Positions 6,170 through 7,918 of a stretch of DNA of 7,918 nt are shown here, one piece after another. Source of the DNA: an uncultured Ruminococcus sp. (GTDB taxonomy: Bacteria > Bacillota_A > Clostridia > Oscillospirales > Acutalibacteraceae); the NCBI GenBank assembly GCA_902773395.1, contig CACYEJ010000070.1, positions 1 through 7,918 on the forward strand, read 5' to 3'. The notes under the pieces are model-generated. The model was not told the origin of the DNA and searched no databases. It worked only from the letters and a program-made list of their open reading frames with translations. Positions within the stretch are counted from its first letter, which is position 1. Each line of letters starts with the position of its first letter. The position numbers and the translations under genes are program-made.

Positions 6170-6723
6170 GCAGATACATAGCATTTGACGTGGAAACTCC
6201 TAACGCACAGAACAACAGAATGAGCTCCATAGGTATTGCCGTAATCGAGAACGGAAAAATTTCCGATACATTTACCTCATACGTCAATCCGGAAACTTAT
6301 TTCAACACATTCAACATACAGCTCACAGGGATAACTCCACAGCTTGTAAAACATTCGCCGACATTTCCGCAGCTTTGGAATGAGATTGAGCCAATTATGA
6401 ACAGCGGTATTCTTGTGGCACACAACGCAGTATTTGACATGAAGGTGCTTGCGAAATGTCTAAATGATTACGGAATAACATCTGAGCGTTACAAGAAATA
6501 TTTATGCACCGTACAAATGGGAAGGAAATGCTACCCTGAGCTTGCGAACCATAAGCTTGACACGCTTTGCAATCATTTGAGAATTGAGCTTGATCATCAC
6601 AAAGCAGACAGCGACAGCAATGCGTGTGCAAAGCTTTTGATTAACTATATGACTAACGGGCTTGATATTAAAAGCTTTGTGCGGACATATGATTTACTGG
6701 AACAGAGGACAGCCAGAAGATAA
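6166..6723 (+). CDS. DEDDh-family 3'-5' exonuclease (DnaQ/epsilon-like)
   Basis: This 185-residue stand-alone exonuclease domain should remove nucleotides from 3' ends of DNA or RNA by a two-metal mechanism. All five catalytic positions are visible: D8 and E10 in FDVETPN (Exo I), D91 in HNAVFDMKVL (Exo II), and H145 with D150 in HHKADSDSNA (Exo III, the H-x4-D form of DEDDh). QLTGITPQLV (52-61) is the usual segment between Exo I and Exo II. There is no polymerase, helicase or BRCT domain, so this is not PolC. The start is fixed by AGGTGAT (6154-6160) and by an ATGA overlap with the preceding gene, which points to translational coupling. A hairpin terminator follows the stop within a few bases. 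Repair, proofreading or RNA turnover are all possible; the substrate is not evident. Confidence 0.92.
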   Translation: MSRYIAFDVETPNAQNNRMSSIGIAVIENGKISDTFTSYVNPETYFNTFNIQLTGITPQLVKHSPTFPQLWNEIEPIMNSGILVAHNAVFDMKVLAKCLNDYGITSERYKKYLCTVQMGRKCYPELANHKLDTLCNHLRIELDHHKADSDSNACAKLLINYMTNGLDIKSFVRTYDLLEQRTARR

Positions 6724-6725
6724 AA

Positions 6726-6760
6726 AAAGGGCAAGGGAACAGATAAGTTTCCTTGCCTTT
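6726..6760. terminator. Bidirectional intrinsic terminator between convergent genes
   Basis: The 5' arm (6726-6740) and 3' arm (6747-6760, GTTTCCTTGCCTTT) pair over 14 bp with one bulged G and one G-T wobble, around an AGATAA loop. On the minus strand the hairpin is followed by seven Ts, making a strong terminator for the phosphoribosyltransferase gene 16 bases upstream. On the plus strand it follows the exonuclease stop by two bases, but the T-tract is broken (CCTTTAGCTTTA), so it should be weaker in that direction. Confidence 0.8.
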
Positions 6761-6776
6761 AGCTTTATAAAAAGGT

Positions 6777-7412
6777 TTATATTTCCGAACAGCCGTAGCT
6801 GTTTACAAGACCCTCTATCTTCTTTCCGCTCTCGCAAATCGGGCAGCGGTTCGGTTTGTAGCTTTGATAGTCGCCCAAGTCATTCGGGTCAAAGATAGAA
6901 TTCACGGGGTGACCGTCGCACTCGTCAACCGTTGCAAAGATTGCCGCAACGCCTGCAACCTTACCTCCGTAATATGTCACGGCGTCCATTGCCGCAAGCA
7001 CACTTTTACCGGTTGTTACCGAAGCCGCAAGGACAAGCACATTCTTATCCGTAATCATAGGTACGATATTATCACGGAAAACTATCTGACCGCCTGTTAC
7101 AACCTCCGGCGACATCACATAGATTGTTTGATGTGCGTTCATATTGAGATAATGATCCTGTGTAAGCTCATCCGCTAAGCACGTACCTATAACCTCCATG
7201 CCGTCAATGCAGAGGATAGTATCAATTATTGTGTTTGCACGATAATTTACCACAAGCTCCTTAGCTACGGCTTTAGCTTCTGACAGACGCATTTTCTGAA
7301 TATGAGCGTCGATATAGTAATTTGTGTGGCTGTGCATGGTTGCAAAATGACCCTTTCTTACTCGAAGGAAAACATCAGGGTTTCTCGTTCTGATTTTTAA
7401 TTCTTCTGACAT
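6777..7412 (-). CDS. Orotate phosphoribosyltransferase-like protein with altered PRPP loop
   Basis: This 211-residue protein has the type I phosphoribosyltransferase layout. Predicted strands around ANTIIDTILCIDGMEVIG (59-76) lead to the PRPP-binding segment VLVLAASVTTGKS (125-137). In typical members this loop has two acidic residues before the TTG turn (for example VDDVVTTG) that hold the ribose hydroxyls of PRPP; here both are alanine (A129, A130). The C-terminus has CPIC (190-193) and C208, resembling the CPxC tail of some PyrE proteins and possibly binding metal. TGAGGTGA lies seven bases before the ATG. The gene stands alone, away from other pyrimidine genes, and ends at a shared terminator. 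It may be a PyrE relative with a regulatory, salvage or otherwise different role. I therefore do not assign pyrE. Confidence 0.75.
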   Translation of the reverse strand: MSEELKIRTRNPDVFLRVRKGHFATMHSHTNYYIDAHIQKMRLSEAKAVAKELVVNYRANTIIDTILCIDGMEVIGTCLADELTQDHYLNMNAHQTIYVMSPEVVTGGQIVFRDNIVPMITDKNVLVLAASVTTGKSVLAAMDAVTYYGGKVAGVAAIFATVDECDGHPVNSIFDPNDLGDYQSYKPNRCPICESGKKIEGLVNSYGCSEI

Positions 7413-7457
7413 AGTTGTTTCACCTCAGATTACCAAAATTTATTTTGTCCGTTTATA

Positions 7458-7486
7458 ATTTTACACTATTTTCAACAATAAATCAA
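7458..7486 (-). promoter_or_regulatory. Possible promoter of the phosphoribosyltransferase gene
   Basis: On the minus strand, TTGATT (7486-7481), a 17-base spacer and TAAAAT (7463-7458) are a fair match to the housekeeping consensus, about 45 bases upstream of the start codon. An overlapping TATAAA (7457-7452) is an alternative -10 box with a poorer -35. The region is so AT-rich that chance matches are likely. Confidence 0.35.
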
Positions 7487-7810
7487 GAGGTTTTCTATAT
7501 TTTTTTACAATTTAATGTGATATCGGTTTAAAAGTTTAAATTGGTTTTGTTTATGTAATGTGCAAATTAACTCGCTTATGGACTTATTCTCTGAGCAAAA
7601 GCGGCTTTAAAGCCAATCTATGTCATTTGTTTACATTAACTCCTATACTTACAAACGTTAAGATTTAGCATTCTTCTTTCTTAGAACGGCAATTCGCAAG
7701 CTCTTGCCTGTTTTAATTTGAACCGGAAGATTTTATTTTTGAAGTTGCTTTGAGTTGTTTTTCCTAAAGAATTTTTTTAGTTTCGCTGAGGGTAGTTTAT
7801 TTTTCTACAC

Positions 7811-7911
7811 CGCTTTCTTGCGTCAGCGACTGGGCTCTGCATTAGGAACACCTGCCAATCAGTCTTCGCCTGGCGGCTCGACTTCTTGGGGTGTTCCGTC
7901 ACCCGCAAACT
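7811..7911 (-). ncRNA. Candidate structured non-coding RNA (probably partial)
   Basis: A nested stem spans 7845-7897: GGAACACC with GGTGTTCC (8 bp), then CCAA/TTGG, AGTC/GACT and GCC/GGC, closed by a 4-base loop. Read on the minus strand, the internal loop between CCAA and AGTC is GA opposite GA, and the next is GA opposite GAA, both suited to sheared G-A pairs. On the plus strand the same positions are pyrimidine mismatches, so minus is favoured. On the minus strand, CGCT/AGCG forms a hairpin whose loop contains CGCAA, complementary to TTGCG upstream of the long stem; this gives a possible pseudoknot. The 5' end probably lies beyond the window. I cannot name the family; raiA RNA of Firmicutes is one to test, not a claim. 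Confidence 0.45.
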
Positions 7912-7918
7912 TTTGAAA

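Larger units (their letters stand above)
7413..7918. other. Gene-free AT-rich region ending in structured sequence
   Basis: No convincing gene is seen in this 506-bp stretch. The proximal part is very AT-rich and holds the likely promoter of the phosphoribosyltransferase gene. Further on are a perfect 12-bp palindrome GGCTTTAAAGCC (7603-7614) and an inverted repeat GGCAA/TTGCC (7688-7692 with 7704-7708). The inverted repeat is followed by TGTTTTAATTT on the plus strand, a weak terminator-like signal. From about 7800 the base composition becomes more balanced and strong nested pairing appears, described separately as a candidate RNA. Confidence 0.5.

Noticed and set aside
6777..7412. Straight assignment as PyrE (orotate phosphoribosyltransferase)
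   Set aside because: The acidic pair of the PRPP loop is missing and no pyrimidine gene is adjacent, so only a PyrE-like call is justified.
7558..7668. A 36-codon open frame on the plus strand beginning ATGTGCAAA
   Set aside because: No ribosome binding site precedes it, and the short peptide has no recognisable feature; it is consistent with chance in AT-rich DNA.
1..7918. CRISPR array, insertion sequence, prophage or known defence system
   Set aside because: No regularly spaced repeats, transposase, integrase, phage structural gene or defence hallmark was seen on either strand.

Overview
The window looks like a chromosomal stretch from a low-GC Gram-positive anaerobe, most likely a Clostridia member of the Oscillospiraceae/Ruminococcaceae type. 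This rests on moderate AT-richness, AGGTGA/AGAGG-type ribosome binding sites, TATAAT-type promoters with an extended TGn element, and protein families typical of that group. The taxonomy is inference; no rRNA marker is present.

Left part (1-2189, minus strand): an operon of three genes read right to left. It holds a low-molecular-weight phosphatase whose active-site loop matches protein-arginine phosphatases (YwlE type), the N-acetyltransferase RimI, and TsaD of the tRNA t6A pathway. A near-consensus promoter lies just upstream of the phosphatase. Downstream of tsaD, at the left window edge, is a non-coding stretch with an imperfect direct repeat and small hairpins.

Middle (2190-4267): an AMP-forming acyl-CoA synthetase on the minus strand, with its own promoter and intrinsic terminator, so it is a separate transcription unit. 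Upstream of it is a 326-bp divergent intergenic region carrying back-to-back promoters and a perfect CACAATTGTG palindrome.

Centre-right (4268-6760, plus strand): a two-gene operon with a 4-bp ATGA overlap. The first gene encodes a large unrecognised protein: helical N-terminus, about 135 residues of acidic disordered linker, winged-helix domain, alpha/beta C-terminal domain. The second encodes a DEDDh 3'-5' exonuclease. This pair is the best candidate here for an undescribed functional unit. A hairpin terminator after it also serves the converging gene on the other strand.

Right part (6777-7918): an orotate-phosphoribosyltransferase-like protein on the minus strand, whose PRPP loop has lost the usual acidic pair (AA instead). 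Then about 500 bp without a gene. The last ~110 bases can fold into a long stem with tandem G-A internal loops on the minus strand, plus a possible pseudoknot. This looks like part of a structured non-coding RNA cut by the window edge.
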